Positions 36,981 to 47,874 of a DNA stretch of 64,000 nt are shown one piece after another; the stretch's first letter is position 1, and each line of letters starts with the position of its first letter. Below the pieces are notes generated by a model. The model was not told the origin of the DNA. It saw nothing but the letters and a program-made list of their open reading frames with translations, and made no database searches. Both the position numbers and the translations under genes were made by a program. This DNA comes from Neolentinus lepideus HHB14362 ss-1. Its lineage: Eukaryota > Basidiomycota > Agaricomycetes > Gloeophyllales > Gloeophyllaceae. Location of the stretch: positions 174,306 through 238,305 of the forward strand of contig KV425571.1 of assembly GCA_001632425.1 (NCBI GenBank), written 5' to 3'.

Positions 36981-37452
36981 GAAAACCCATCAAGCGTTAC
37001 TTACGTTACAGAACGGACCATGAAAGACAGCCAGCACTGACAGGCCTAGCTAGAACGGGTAAGGATTACTAGATAGACGCCTAAACACCGCCCCCCTGAT
37101 TTCCGTCCAGGGCGACGGCCGTTGAATATTTCATCTTCCCAGTGTTGTTGTACCTTCAGGATCGCCATCTCTGTATCGACGTCGTAGTGCTAGTTCAATA
37201 CACGTTGTGGTGGACAAGTGGCGGACAGTGACACGATTGCTCGGACCGGCACGTCATGTGACCTTTTCGTCGGCAGACCTCTTCTGTGGCCGCCATCAAT
37301 TGAACTAACGACCACGCCACTTGCCCTTTGACCACCAAGCCGAAGGCAACGCCTCGTGTGTGCTTGGCTTGAGAGTCTTATCCGGAGCTGTACAAAGGAT
37401 CGGCCGGCCAATACCAGCCCGACAACTCCGGACCGCGAGGCGTAGTGGTTGT
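36981..37452. other. Spacer before the repeat array
   Basis: Holds the promoter side of the membrane-protein gene. No gene is seen. It shows no similarity to the sequence immediately upstream of the second repeat unit. Confidence 0.4.
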
Positions 37453-37617
37453 GGGTCCCTATTTTGCTTCTCATCCGCACTTAATTAGGAGATTCTTGAT
37501 TGCAAGACGGCCACGCTCGGGCCAGGACAAAGAACTTCTTTTCTGATAAGCGCTGATTAAAATGATAATCACACTCCTTTCCTTACATCAGCAGGCCTGG
37601 CCCGACGTATAAAAGCT

Positions 37618-37625
37618 CCTGTGGC
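37618..37625 (+). promoter_or_regulatory. TATA box in repeat unit A
   Basis: TATAAAAG within a head block conserved with 41153-41160 in unit B. Followed by a pyrimidine-rich stretch, it resembles a pol II promoter, so the repeat may be transcribed. Confidence 0.4.
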
Positions 37626-39699
37626 ACATTTCGACCGTCGTCTATTTCTTGTCTTCTACCCTCATCTCATCCTCTATACCGTGCTTCGCTGTTCGATGGT
37701 ACGAGTGTCCTGCTGCACTTGAAAAGATTATTCTGGGCCCATAAAGAGCGAAATGCCACCTCCCGGTCACCTGGGTTCCTCGTGTGGCGTTCCACTCAGT
37801 TGGTTGTTGGTTAACCGCTGATGTGCTTTTCGTTCACTTTCTTCCAAAAGATCATGTGAGACACGTAAAGAGCGCAATGCCCGCCCGTTAAAGAGCCTCG
37901 TGCCAACCGACCACCATATGCGGGTCATACTAGTAGGGTGTGGCGCGCCACGCAGTCGTCGCAGGTCGGTGGCTGACGAGTAGTCCCATCCAACCGAACC
38001 ATAAAGAGTTGAATGCCACCATACGGAGACTCCACGATTTTCCAGCCCGCTCTTGAATTCCAACATGTCATTGCATTCACGCAAGACACCTGCCCTCAAG
38101 CTCATTGTATTTATTCAAGACTGCTTCTCTGTGTTCGCCAGTGCTACCTCCTCTATGCTATCTTCTCGATGCTTCATTTTGTTGACCTCGATACTTATAC
38201 CCGGAATGGCTTCGTCTCGAACTTCCTGTCTCCTCAATCTTGATGCCTCCTTCTTACCTTCGGCGCTGCTCTCGGTCTCTCTGAACTTTCCGTCTCATAT
38301 CCCCCTCAAAATGTTGTGTCGGTCCTCAACGCCTGCATCAGTTTCCCTCGGCTTTCGTGAACACTCCTCTCGGCTTTCCTCAAACCCTCTATCGGCTTTT
38401 CTGAACGCTCGTCTCGGCCTCCCTCATCGCTCGTCTTTTTTTTCAATGCCCCATCGGTTTTCTTCAACGTTCCCGTCGGTCACCTCAGCGCATCTTCTGG
38501 TTTTCTCGACGTCTCTCCAGTTTGTTCAATGCTCTCGTCGGTCTCCTCAGCGCTTCGCCTCGACGTCTCCCCCAGTTTCCTCGACATTCACTTCGGTCTC
38601 TCTCAACGCTACTCCTGGTATTCTTCAATGCCTTTCCGGTTTGTTTCAACGTTCCCGTCGGTCTTCTCAGCACTTCTCCTGGTTTTCCTCGATATCTCTG
38701 CCAATTTTCTGTTCAGTTTGATCTACCTCACCGTTCACTTCGGCCTACCTCAACGTCCACCCCAGCGTCTACTTCGGTCTACCTCTACGTTCCTTTCGGT
38801 TTTCCTCAAGTGTCAGTTTGCTTCAACGTGCTCGCCAGACTGCCTCAACGCTACTCCTCTAACCTCAACGCTACTTAGTATCTTGCTTCTTTCTTACTCG
38901 TTTTAATGTCAACTCTGCTTCTTCTCGGGCTGGTGCGAGCGGCTCCCGAGGGGTGCACGTCGTTCACGCGGCGTCGCCCCATAATATCTACGGGAGTGCG
39001 TTCAATCCATATGCCTCCTCCACTTCCCACCTCACTTGTCTACCTCTTGCTTCCTTACTTGTCTGTGAGTGATCATCGACTGTCCTGAGTGCTTCTGCCC
39101 CGGTCCCAAGTTATCATCGGTCTATCGTCCCTTATTGCGCAACTCTTTGGTCTGTGGTGATGTGGACATTCATAACTCTGAGCGTTTACTATTTATTCTA
39201 TGGCCGAACATCGAAGGGCGAAGCAAATGTCGCAGGAGGCTGACTCGATGGGACCGTGACCAGTAAATACTATCCTATTCCTTCTGTTTTGTCTACTGCT
39301 GAGACTTCTTTAGGCAAGTCAACACTCAAGACCTCAAGCGGCTCTATCCGATGTCTGATTGCCCGCTTTGTTCTCCTCTCAACCGGCTTCGTCGCTGTCG
39401 GACCGGACCATGAACTTGCCTTGGTGCTTGCCTCTGATTCATATCTCAACGGCGTAACTATCGACTACGGCTTTACTGACCCTCGACTTTACGGATCATT
39501 ATTGCAACGGCGTGACTCTAGATTACGGCTCTACTGACTGGCTGACCTACATTCCTTTAGCATTGGTCCTAGGATTGGACTTGCCCTCAAAGACACAACT
39601 TGCGAAGCTCATCGTCCGCCACACCGGTATGTTCCACGCGATTCATCTGTCTTCAGATGACATTGACGGCCGCCCTACTCCAGCGTCACCGCTCTGCCT

Positions 39700-39930
39700 G
39701 CATTGCAAGGCCTTCACGTCCACAGCACTTCACTGGCGAGAGCCCACCATTTCTTTTAATGACTGACGCCGTTTTCATAGAGCAGCGACGTCACGACCGT
39801 CTTCATGCGTTCGGGGCCTGCATTGCAAGGTCTTCACATCCACAACACTTCACCGGCGAGATTCCACCATTTCTGTTAATGACTAACATTGTTCTACAGA
39901 GCAGCATCATAACGACCGCCTTCACAATGA
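39700..39930 (+). repeat. Tandem repeat of about 120 bases in the unit A tail
   Basis: The phrase CACTTCACTGGCGAG..CCACCATTTCT..TTAATGACT occurs at about 39727 and again about 120 bases later, followed by similar GAGCAGCGACGTCACGACCG-like sequence. The same arrangement recurs in unit B at about 45195-45390. Confidence 0.6.
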
Positions 39931-40691
39931 ATCATGCGTCGCAGATTTTGTCCCCTTGGTGCGATGGTGTCTCTTCGCGGACCTGCTGTGGAAAATGACC
40001 TCTCCCACAGACATCATGCGTACGCTATCTATTCTTCCAATTCCAATCCGGCTCGTAGCGTCGTTTTAAAGTCTCATTGGCTGATGTATCGCCTTTTCAC
40101 AGCACCGCCTTGTGCGACTAGTGCAAGGTCACTGTCTGCACAACAATCACCACATCCTTCGGGTCTGGAGATTGCAGGAGTGGCCTTATTAGGCCTGACA
40201 TTCTCCCTAATTTTTCACCAGCATTCTCTTCGGAGATGTGCTAACCTCTCTTTTTCTTTGAACGGTCTGGATCCTTTGAACTATCACTGTGACCTGCCAG
40301 AAGAAAAAGAAGGGGCAGTCAGCAGGGGCATATCTTCTGTCTCATTAGCTTCTCAGAGTCTCGGAAGGAGGCGGGGGACGTTTCGGGGGGTGTCCACGTA
40401 CTTGCTGCGTATTTCCCTCGAGTACTGGCTGGGTCTATGTTGGGCGATTTGCGCTGCTTCATCGACGCGACGGATAGCTCGTTCACCCAGCCGTTATCCG
40501 TACATACAGATCAGCTTGATTGTTACAACAAACTGCTCACGGTACTGATGAATGATAACCTTTGTCGATGTATCGATACGATGCTAGTAGGGCATGGTCT
40601 ATCTACGACTACCCCCGTGATCTAGATTTAATATGATGTCTGTCACGTTCGTTTGACGAGTTCCCAGCGGCGAGAACAATAGTGTATATAA

Positions 40692-40821
40692 CACTGCGGG
40701 AGTCCCACTCTTTGAGGACCTGCAAAATGTTGATCAAGAGGTATTTCTCGCCCTCTGATTGGCTGATAATACCTTTTGACCAACATTTTGCAGGCTGTTA
40801 AAGACTGGGTTTCCCACAGTG
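40692..40821. mobile_element. 130-base MITE with CACTG termini and TAA target duplication
   Basis: The first and last about 54 bases are imperfect inverted repeats (CACTGCGGGAGTCCCACTCT against the reverse complement CACTGTGGGAAACCCAGTCT, continuing through GCCTGCAAAATGTTG and TCAA-AGGTATT). The element is flanked by TAA on both sides (40689-40691 and 40822-40824). The sister repeat unit lacks it at the matching place (about 46172-46185), which acts as an empty site. CACTA-type termini with a 3-base duplication point to a non-autonomous CACTA-related DNA transposon. It encodes no protein. Confidence 0.85.
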
Positions 40822-40997
40822 TAAGTTGATGCGATTTTGAAGTTAACTCACCGTGACTGGCCTCGGAGAAAACCGCGAAATTTTGGCTCCGATTTGACTA
40901 GACCTCAGACATCACTGCACTTGAAACCACTAGAGCCTGAATGCAGAGCGACTTGTGTTGTCCTCAGGGCCTACGGACCCGGTGGCTCAACTCTTAT

Positions 40998-43554
40998 GGG
41001 TCCCTATTTTGCTTCTCATCCGCACTTAATTAGGAGATTCTTGATTGCAAGACGGCCACGCTCGGGCCAGGACAAAGAACTTCTTTTCTGATAAGCGCTG
41101 ATTAGAATGATAATCACACTTCTTTCCTTACATCAGCAGGCCTGGCCCGACGTATAAAAGCTCCTGTGGCACATTTCGACCGTCGTCTATTTCTTGTCTT
41201 CTACCCTCATCTCATCCTCTATACCGTGCCTCGCTGGTCGATGGTACGAGTGTTCTGTTGCACTCGAAAGATTATTCTGGGCCCATAAAGAGCGCAATGC
41301 CACCAAAACAGCTTCGTGCCACCTCCCGGTCACCGGGGTTCCTCGCGTGGCGTTTCACTCAGTTGGCTGCTGGTCAACGGCTGATGTGCTTTTCGTTCAC
41401 TTTCTTCCAAAAGATGATGCGAGACACGTAAAGAGCGCAATTCCTACCGGTTAAAGAGCCTTGTGCCACCTGACCATCATGCAGGTCGTGGCGCGCCACG
41501 CAGCTCGTCGCAGGTCCGCGGCTGACCTTTACTACACAGTCCCATTCAACTGAACCACGAAGAGCGCAATGTCACCATACAGAGACTTCGTGATTCTTCC
41601 AGCCCGCTCTTCAATTCAGCATGTTATCGCGTTCACGCAAGATACCCTGTACCCTCAAGTTCGCTGTGTTTCTTCAAGACTGCTTCTCCGACTTCACCAA
41701 CGCTGCCTCCAATCTTCCTCTATGCTAAATTTTGGATATTGTCGTCGCTTTGTTTCGCTTGCATCGATACTTGTTCTCCTTAATTTTGATGCCTCGCTCG
41801 CTCCTTTGGCGCCGCTTTCGGTCTCCCTGAACTTTACGTCTCGGACCACCTCAACGTTATGTCGGTCTTCCTCAACGCCTGCCTCCCTCGGCTATCCTCA
41901 ACTGCCCTATCGGCTTCCCTCAACACTCGTCTCGGCTTGTCTCGTTTCAGTCGGCCTTCCTCAGCGCTCTTCCTAGTTTTTTTCAACACCTCTCCGGTTT
42001 GTTCGAACGTTCCTGTCGGTCTCCTCAGCACTCCTCCTGGGTTTCTTCAACGCCTCTCCGATTCGTTTCAACGCTTCCCTCACCACTCGGCTCTTCTCGT
42101 TCTCATCGGTCTTCCTAAGCGCGCCTCCTCGGTTTTTTCAACACCTCACCGGTTCCTTTCAACGCTTCACTCAACCCTCGTCTCGTGTCGTCTCGTTCCC
42201 GTCGGTCTTCCTCAGCACCTTTCCTGCTTTATTTTTCAACACCTTTCCGGTTTGTTCCAACGTTCCTGTCGGTCTCCTCAGTGCTTCTTCTGGTTTCCTT
42301 CAACTCCCCTCCGGTTTGTTTCAAGGCTTCCTTCAACACTCGTCTCGGCTTGTCTCGTGCTCCTCGTTCTTCCTCTTGGTCTCATTCAACGTCTCTCCAG
42401 TTTGTTTCAACGTGCCCGTCGGTCTTCCTCAACGCTCCTCCAGGTTTTATGTCAGCTCCTATCCGGTTTGTTCCAGTCGGTGTCCCTCAGCGCTCCTCCT
42501 GATTTTCTTCAACGCCTCTTTGGTTTGTTCCAACGTTCCCATCAGTCTCCTCAGCACTCCTCCTGGTATTCCCCAACGCCTTACTGGTTTGTTTCATCCT
42601 TACCGTCGGTCTCCTCAGCGCGCCTGGTTGTCTTCGACGTCTCCTCCAGTTTTCTCAACGTTCACTCCAATCTATCTCAACGTTCCAGTCTGCCTCGACG
42701 TTCGCTTCGGTCTACCTCGACGCTCAATTCGGTCTACCTCAACGTTTACTTCGATCTACCTCAACATTCACTTCAATCTATCTCAACGTTACGTTTCAGT
42801 CTACCTCGACGTTCACTTCGATCTTTCTCCAATGTCGGTTTGCTTCAACGTGCCCGCCGAGCTACCTCGACGCTACTCCTCTGAGCTCCTCAACGTTACT
42901 TAATATCTTGCTTCTCTCTTGCTTTCATCCCTACTCTGCTTCTTCTCGGGCTGGTGCGAGCGGCTTCCGAGGGGCGCACATCGTTCACGCGGCGTCGCAC
43001 CACAATATTCACGGGAGTGCGTTCAAGCTATATGCCTCGTTCATTTCCTATCTCACTTGTCTACCTCTGCCTTGCTTTTTGCTTTCTTCCTTATTGTCGA
43101 CTGTTCTGAGTGCTTCTGCTTCGGTTCCGAGTTATCGACCGTCTATCGTCCCGTACTGGCAACTCTTTAGTCCTTGGTAATGTCGACATGTGTATCTCTG
43201 AGTGTTTAATATTATGTGGCGAACACCGAGGGGAGAAGCAAATGCCGCAGGAGGCTGACTCAATGGAACTATGTCCGGTGAGTACTATCGCTTCTGTCGT
43301 GTTCCCCGTTGAGACTCCACGTCGTCCTTCAGGCAAGACCTCAAGCGGCTCTATTCGACGTCTCATTATCAGCTTTGTTCTCATCTCGACCGACTGTGGC
43401 TCTGTCTGACTTGATCGTGAACTTGCCTTGTGTTAGCCTTGGATTCTTGTCTCAATGACGCAACTATCGACTTCGGCCTTACTGACCCTCGACCTTACGG
43501 ATTATTATGGGAGCGGCGTGACTTTCTATTACGGCTCCACTGACTGACTGGGAT
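40998..43554 (+). repeat. Long tandem-array repeat, unit B, first part
   Basis: Starts with the same head as unit A (GGGTCCCTATTTTGC; TATAAAAG at 41153-41160) and follows it through the minisatellite core (about 41780-42900) and the conserved block (about 42946-43030). It breaks off in the tail at about 43554, where the sequence jumps back to minisatellite-type sequence equivalent to about 41815. No gene is recognisable. Confidence 0.75.
42655..42840 (+). repeat. Short minisatellite, about 22-base unit
   Basis: About eight tandem variants of CGGTCTACCTCAACGTTCACTT (21-23 bases). Shorter runs of the same unit occur in unit A (about 38730-38800) and unit B2 (about 43830-43900 and 44210-44320), always just after the 60-odd-base minisatellite. 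Confidence 0.65.
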
Positions 43555-46220
43555 ATCCTCCATCTCTTTCGGTCTCCGTGAACTTCACGTCTCGGATGAA
43601 TTCTACGTCTCGGATCTCCCTCAACATCATGCCGGTCTTCCTCAACGCACGTCTTGGTTTTTTTCAATACATCTGCGGTTTGTTTGAATGTTCCCGTCGG
43701 TCTCCTTAGCCCTCCTGGATTTTTCGACACCTCTTCGGTTTTTTTCAACGCTTCCCTCAACACTCATCTCATTCCCGTTGGTCTCCTCAGTGCTTCTCCT
43801 GGTTTTCCTCGACGTCTCTTCCAAGCTCCTCAACATTCACTTCGGTCTACCTCAACCTTCACTAAATGTCTACTTCGTTCTACCTCAATGTTCCTCTCGG
43901 TTTTCCTCAAACGTCAGTTTGCTTCAACGTGCTCGCCAGACTGCTTCAACGCCACTCCTCAGACCTAAACATTATCTGGCCTCTTGCTTTCTCGCTTTCA
44001 TCTCTACTCTGTCTCTCCCCTATTGGCTCCCTCAACACTTGTCCCGTCCCGTCTCATTTTCGTTGGTCTCTCAGCGCTCCTCCTCTTTTTGTTTTCAACC
44101 CCTGTCCGGTTTGTTTCAACGCTTCCCTCAACACCCATCTCGGCTCGTCTCGTTCCCGTCGGTCTCCTCAGTGCTTCTCCTGGGTTTCCTCAACGTCTCT
44201 GCCAGTTTCCTCAACGTTCAGTTTGCTCTACCTCTTAACGTTCAGTTCGGATTTACCTCAACGTTCACTTCAATGTATCTCAACGTTTACCTCAGCGTCC
44301 CTATCGGTTTTTCTCAAGCGTCAGTTTACTTCAACGTGCCCGTCGCTACTCCCCCATCTCCTCAACGCTGCTTGTTATCTTGCTTCTCGCTTTCTCGCTT
44401 TCATTCCCACTCTGCTTCTTCTCAGGCTGGTGCGAGCGGCTCCCGAGGGGCGCACATCGTTCACGCGGCGTCGCCCCCAAATATCCACGGGAGTGCGTTC
44501 AAGCTGTATGTCTCGTCCATTTTCCACCCACTTGCTTCCTCTCGCTTCCCTCCTTATCGTCGACTGTTCTGAGTGTTTCTGCTGCGGTTCAAAGTTACCG
44601 TCGGTCCTCCTGATGTCTATTGCGCAACGTTTTTGTCTGTGGTGATGTCGACATGTATAACTCTGAGCGTTTACTGTTTTGTGGCCGAACATCGGAGGGA
44701 GAAGCAAATGTCGCAGGAGGCTGACTCGATGGGACCGTGACCAGTAAGTACTATCCTATCCCTTCTGTTGTGTCCCTTGCTGAGACTACTTTAGGCAAGT
44801 CAACACTCAAGACCTCAAGCGGCTCTATCCGATGTCTGATTGCCCGCTTTGTTCTCCTCTCAACCGGCTTCGTCGCCGTCTGACTGGACCATGAACTTGC
44901 CTTGGTGTTAGCCTCTGATTCATATCTCAACGGCGTAACTATCGATTACGGCTTTACTAACCCTCGACTTTACGGATTATTATTGCAACGGCGTGACTTT
45001 CGATTGCGGCTCTACTGACTGGCTGACCTGCATTCCTCTAGCATTGGTCCTAGGATTGGACTTGCCCTCAAAGACACAACTTGCGAAGCTCATCGTCCGC
45101 CACACCGGTATGTTCCACACGGTTCATCTGCCTTCAGATGAGATTGACTGCCATGTTGCACCAGCATCACTGCCTCTGCGCCTTCACGCCCACAGCACTT
45201 CGCCGGCGAGATCACATCAATTGTATTGATGACTAACATCGTTTGCATAGAGCAGCAACGCCACGACTGCCTTCATGCCTCCGGTGCCTGCATTGCAAAG
45301 CCCTTACATCGACACTTCACCGGCGAGATTCCTCCATCTCTATTAATGACTGACATCGTTTGTGTAGAGCAGCAATGTCACGACTGCCTTCATAGTGAAC
45401 CGTGTGTCGCGGACTCTTCCCACTCCCTAATGCGATTTGGTCTCTTCGCGAACCTGCTGTGGAGAATGACCTCTTCCACAGACATCCTACGCACGCCGTG
45501 TATTCTTTTAAGTCGTAGCAGATTCCACTCCGGTTCGTGGTGACGTTCTAAAGTCTCGTTGGCTGATCCATTGCCTTTTCACAGCACCGCCTTGTGCGAC
45601 TAGCGCAGAGGTCCATGAGACTCGCTGCACAAAGATCACCACGTCCTTCGGGTCTGGAGATCACAGGAGTGGCCTTATTAGGCCTGGCATTCTCCCTAAT
45701 TTTTCACCAGCATTCTCTTCGGAGATGTGCTACCCTCTCTTTTTCTTTGAACGGTCTGGATCCTTTGAACTATCACTGTGACCGGCCAGAAGAAAAAGAA
45801 GGGGCAGTCAGCAGGGGCGTATCTTCTGTCTCATTAGCTTCTCAGAGTCTCGGGACGTTTCGGGGTGTCCACGTACTTGCTGCGTATTTCAGGTTGGGGT
45901 TCTCTCGAGTACCGGCGGGCCTATGTTGGGCGATCTGCGCTGTCTGATGCTTCATCAATATTAATGCAAAAGGAAGCCCGTTCGCCCAGACCTGATCCGT
46001 TTTATACGGTACGTCCATAAAGATCAGCCTGATTGCTACAACAAACTGCTCACACAACCTTTGGCGATGTATCTAAGATAGCAGGGCTTCGCCCATCTTC
46101 AACCACCCCCGTGGTCGAGTAATAAGCTCATATGATTCCTGCCACGTTCGTTTCGTGAATTCTCAACTGCGAGAACAATGATAGGTAGGTGCGATCTTGA
46201 AGGTGACTGGCCTCGGAGAA
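43555..46220 (+). repeat. Long tandem-array repeat, unit B, second part
   Basis: Begins inside the repeat (TCGGTCTCCGTGAACTTCACGTCTC, equivalent to about 41815), runs again through minisatellite, conserved block (about 44423-44505) and this time the complete tail, ending with TGGCCTCGGAGAAAACCGCGAG near 46215. It therefore looks like a partial duplication made by unequal recombination. The MITE present in unit A is absent. No recognisable gene. Confidence 0.75.
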
Positions 46221-46702
46221 AACCGCGAGTGAGGAACGCGCGCCTTCCGCGAATGCACGTTCGTCGCGTCCTGTGTCAGGACGCGTCTTTCCCTCTTCCA
46301 GCGCTCCCACCAGCGCCCCTCGGTCCGAATATGCTACAGCGTCTCGACCTACCAGCGTCAGTTCATCTCACAGGCTACTCTTCTTATGTCGTTTATCGCC
46401 CAATTGCCAGCAACTGCGGTGGCTGAACGCTGTGAGACTTCTATCTGCATATCATCGGACGTAAGGGAGTGCACCAAGTGCCGTAAATACACTAGCTTCT
46501 GCGTATCTGTCAACCCCGGGTTACTTCCTTGGTGGAACCGGCCGCAAACGTGCTACGGAGCTTCTCTCTTTGCGCCCCGCCGTCTTCGTGCTGGTATATA
46601 GCTGCGAGGAACAGAGCATCCGCAAGATTTTCTTCGCAGTTATCTACCAGGGACCCCCCTGCGTTTGCTGTCACTTCCGACGTGTGGCTTGCCACGTAGA
46701 GC
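46221..46702. other. Spacer with a short hairpin
   Basis: Leads from the repeat array to the TLC-domain gene. A 9-base perfect stem, CGCGTCCTG-TGT-CAGGACGCG, lies at 46265-46285. No other feature is seen. Confidence 0.4.
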
Positions 46703-47874
46703 ATGTTCCCCGCGATGTTCAGCGATGCTTCCAAGATAATCACTCATTCGAACGTCCTCGTGCCGTCCCTCCTCGCCTATGTCTCGTTCTATCACTTCTT
46801 CGCTGCTACTAGAGAGTTGACGCCCAAGCAACGATCGTGGCTTCTGACTACAGTCGCGAGCGGGATTGTGACCCTCGCTAGCCTGCCTTTTGTGTGGGAT
46901 TACATCCGGAGTGAAGGAGACGTGGCCAGAGTGCGCTTGTCCCCTCATCTGGCGTACATTACGACTCGTATATTCCAAGGCTATCTCATTGCGTACGTTC
47001 CGATCAGTCTAATCTGTGATGTGGTGGCTTATCTCGTACAGCGATATATCGATGGGTTTGCTGTATTATCGTGAGCAAGTGGGCTTGCTCACCGGATGGG
47101 TCCACCACTCTTTATACATTCTTGTGGTGGAGATGGCCATTAGACGGTCATGGGCACATATATTCTGCTTCTGCGGTATCATGGAGGTGAGTAGCACGCT
47201 GTCCGTCGAGTTTCGCCTGCCAACCAGCCCCCTTACAGCTACCCACCTTCCTTCTCTCCATCGCCTCCCTCAACCCCGTTTTCCGCTCCAACATCTCCTT
47301 CGCTGTCGCCTTCTTCGCCACCCGCATCCTGCTCCACGTCGTTTTGATCGTCTCGTACTTCCTCCCTTCCAATCGTTTGAGCGCCACGCAGGGCTCTTTC
47401 GTCCCCGCGGCAGTGCTCAGCCTGATCTTCCCGATGCACGCGATGTGGTTTAGGGGGTGCGTCAAAGGCTTTATCAAGAGGTACCGCGCCAAGACTCAAG
47501 CGGCAGCGGCCGCACCCACGATCATCCACCTCGAAGTATCGTCGGAATGCCAGCCGACAGCGGCCCCTGTTCCTGTCCCATCTTCAGCTCCTTTCATTGA
47601 CGATGCGAACACGGAGAACGTGCCGCCAGTCGCGCCCCGGTCTCGCCGCGCAACGCTGCCCGTGAAGCTCGCGCGGCGACTGTCCATCGAGAAGGCGCTG
47701 AAGAGGGTGGAGATCGACGCGGCGCGGCAGCGTATACGCGAGGCGCGGCGGCTGCTGTACGAGGTGTTGCCGCCGCGGGAGAGGGTATTCGATTACTTCG
47801 GGCTGGGACGTGGCCAGCAAGTGCCATACGAGCCTGTGCATGGGCTCGTCGGTCGATCGGTTGCTGTATATTAG
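46703..47874 (+). CDS. TLC-domain (TRAM/LAG1/CLN8-like) membrane protein
   Basis: A 356-residue protein in exons 46703-46992, 47042-47186 and 47239-47874; phases agree. Two in-frame ATGs, 46703 and 46715, are possible starts. It has several membrane helices (LVPSLLAYVSFYHFF, SGIVTLASLPFVWDYI, ITTRIFQGYLIAD). TGWVHHSLYILVVEMA carries the HH pair typical of TLC domains, and ISFAVAFFATRILLHVVLIVSYF and VLSLIFPMHAMWF follow. The C-terminal 120 residues are hydrophilic, with an alanine/proline-rich linker and a basic arginine-rich stretch (RRATLPVKLARRLSIEKALKR). TLC proteins act in membrane lipid sensing or ceramide-related metabolism; the lack of a full LAG1 motif argues against ceramide synthase. 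Role uncertain. Confidence 0.82.

Larger units (their letters stand above)
37453..40880 (+). repeat. Long tandem-array repeat, unit A
   Basis: About 3.4 kb homologous to the unit starting at 40998. Order: a head beginning GGGTCCCTATTTTGCTTC with a TATAAAAG box (37618-37625); a section with repeated AAAGAGCGCAATGCCACC-like phrases; a minisatellite core (about 38230-38880); a conserved block around 38925-39005 (GGGCTGGTGCGAGCGGCTCC); and a long tail ending with TGGCCTCGGAGAAAACCGCGA near 40880. No frame encodes a recognisable protein: the longest frames lie in the minisatellite and are serine/phenylalanine/leucine-rich. No terminal direct or inverted repeats were found. A MITE interrupts the tail at 40692-40821. 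Confidence 0.8.

Noticed and set aside
41859..42884. 341-codon open frame in the repeat array
   Set aside because: It lies entirely in minisatellite sequence, overlaps a second open frame of similar composition, has no domain, and equivalent frames in the other units are broken at different places.
43688..44572. 294-codon open frame in unit B
   Set aside because: Same reason: minisatellite-derived serine/phenylalanine-rich frame with an overlapping alternative frame and no introns or motifs.
37453..46220. CRISPR-like array
   Set aside because: Repeats are degenerate, directly adjacent minisatellite units without unique spacers, in a fungal nuclear context.
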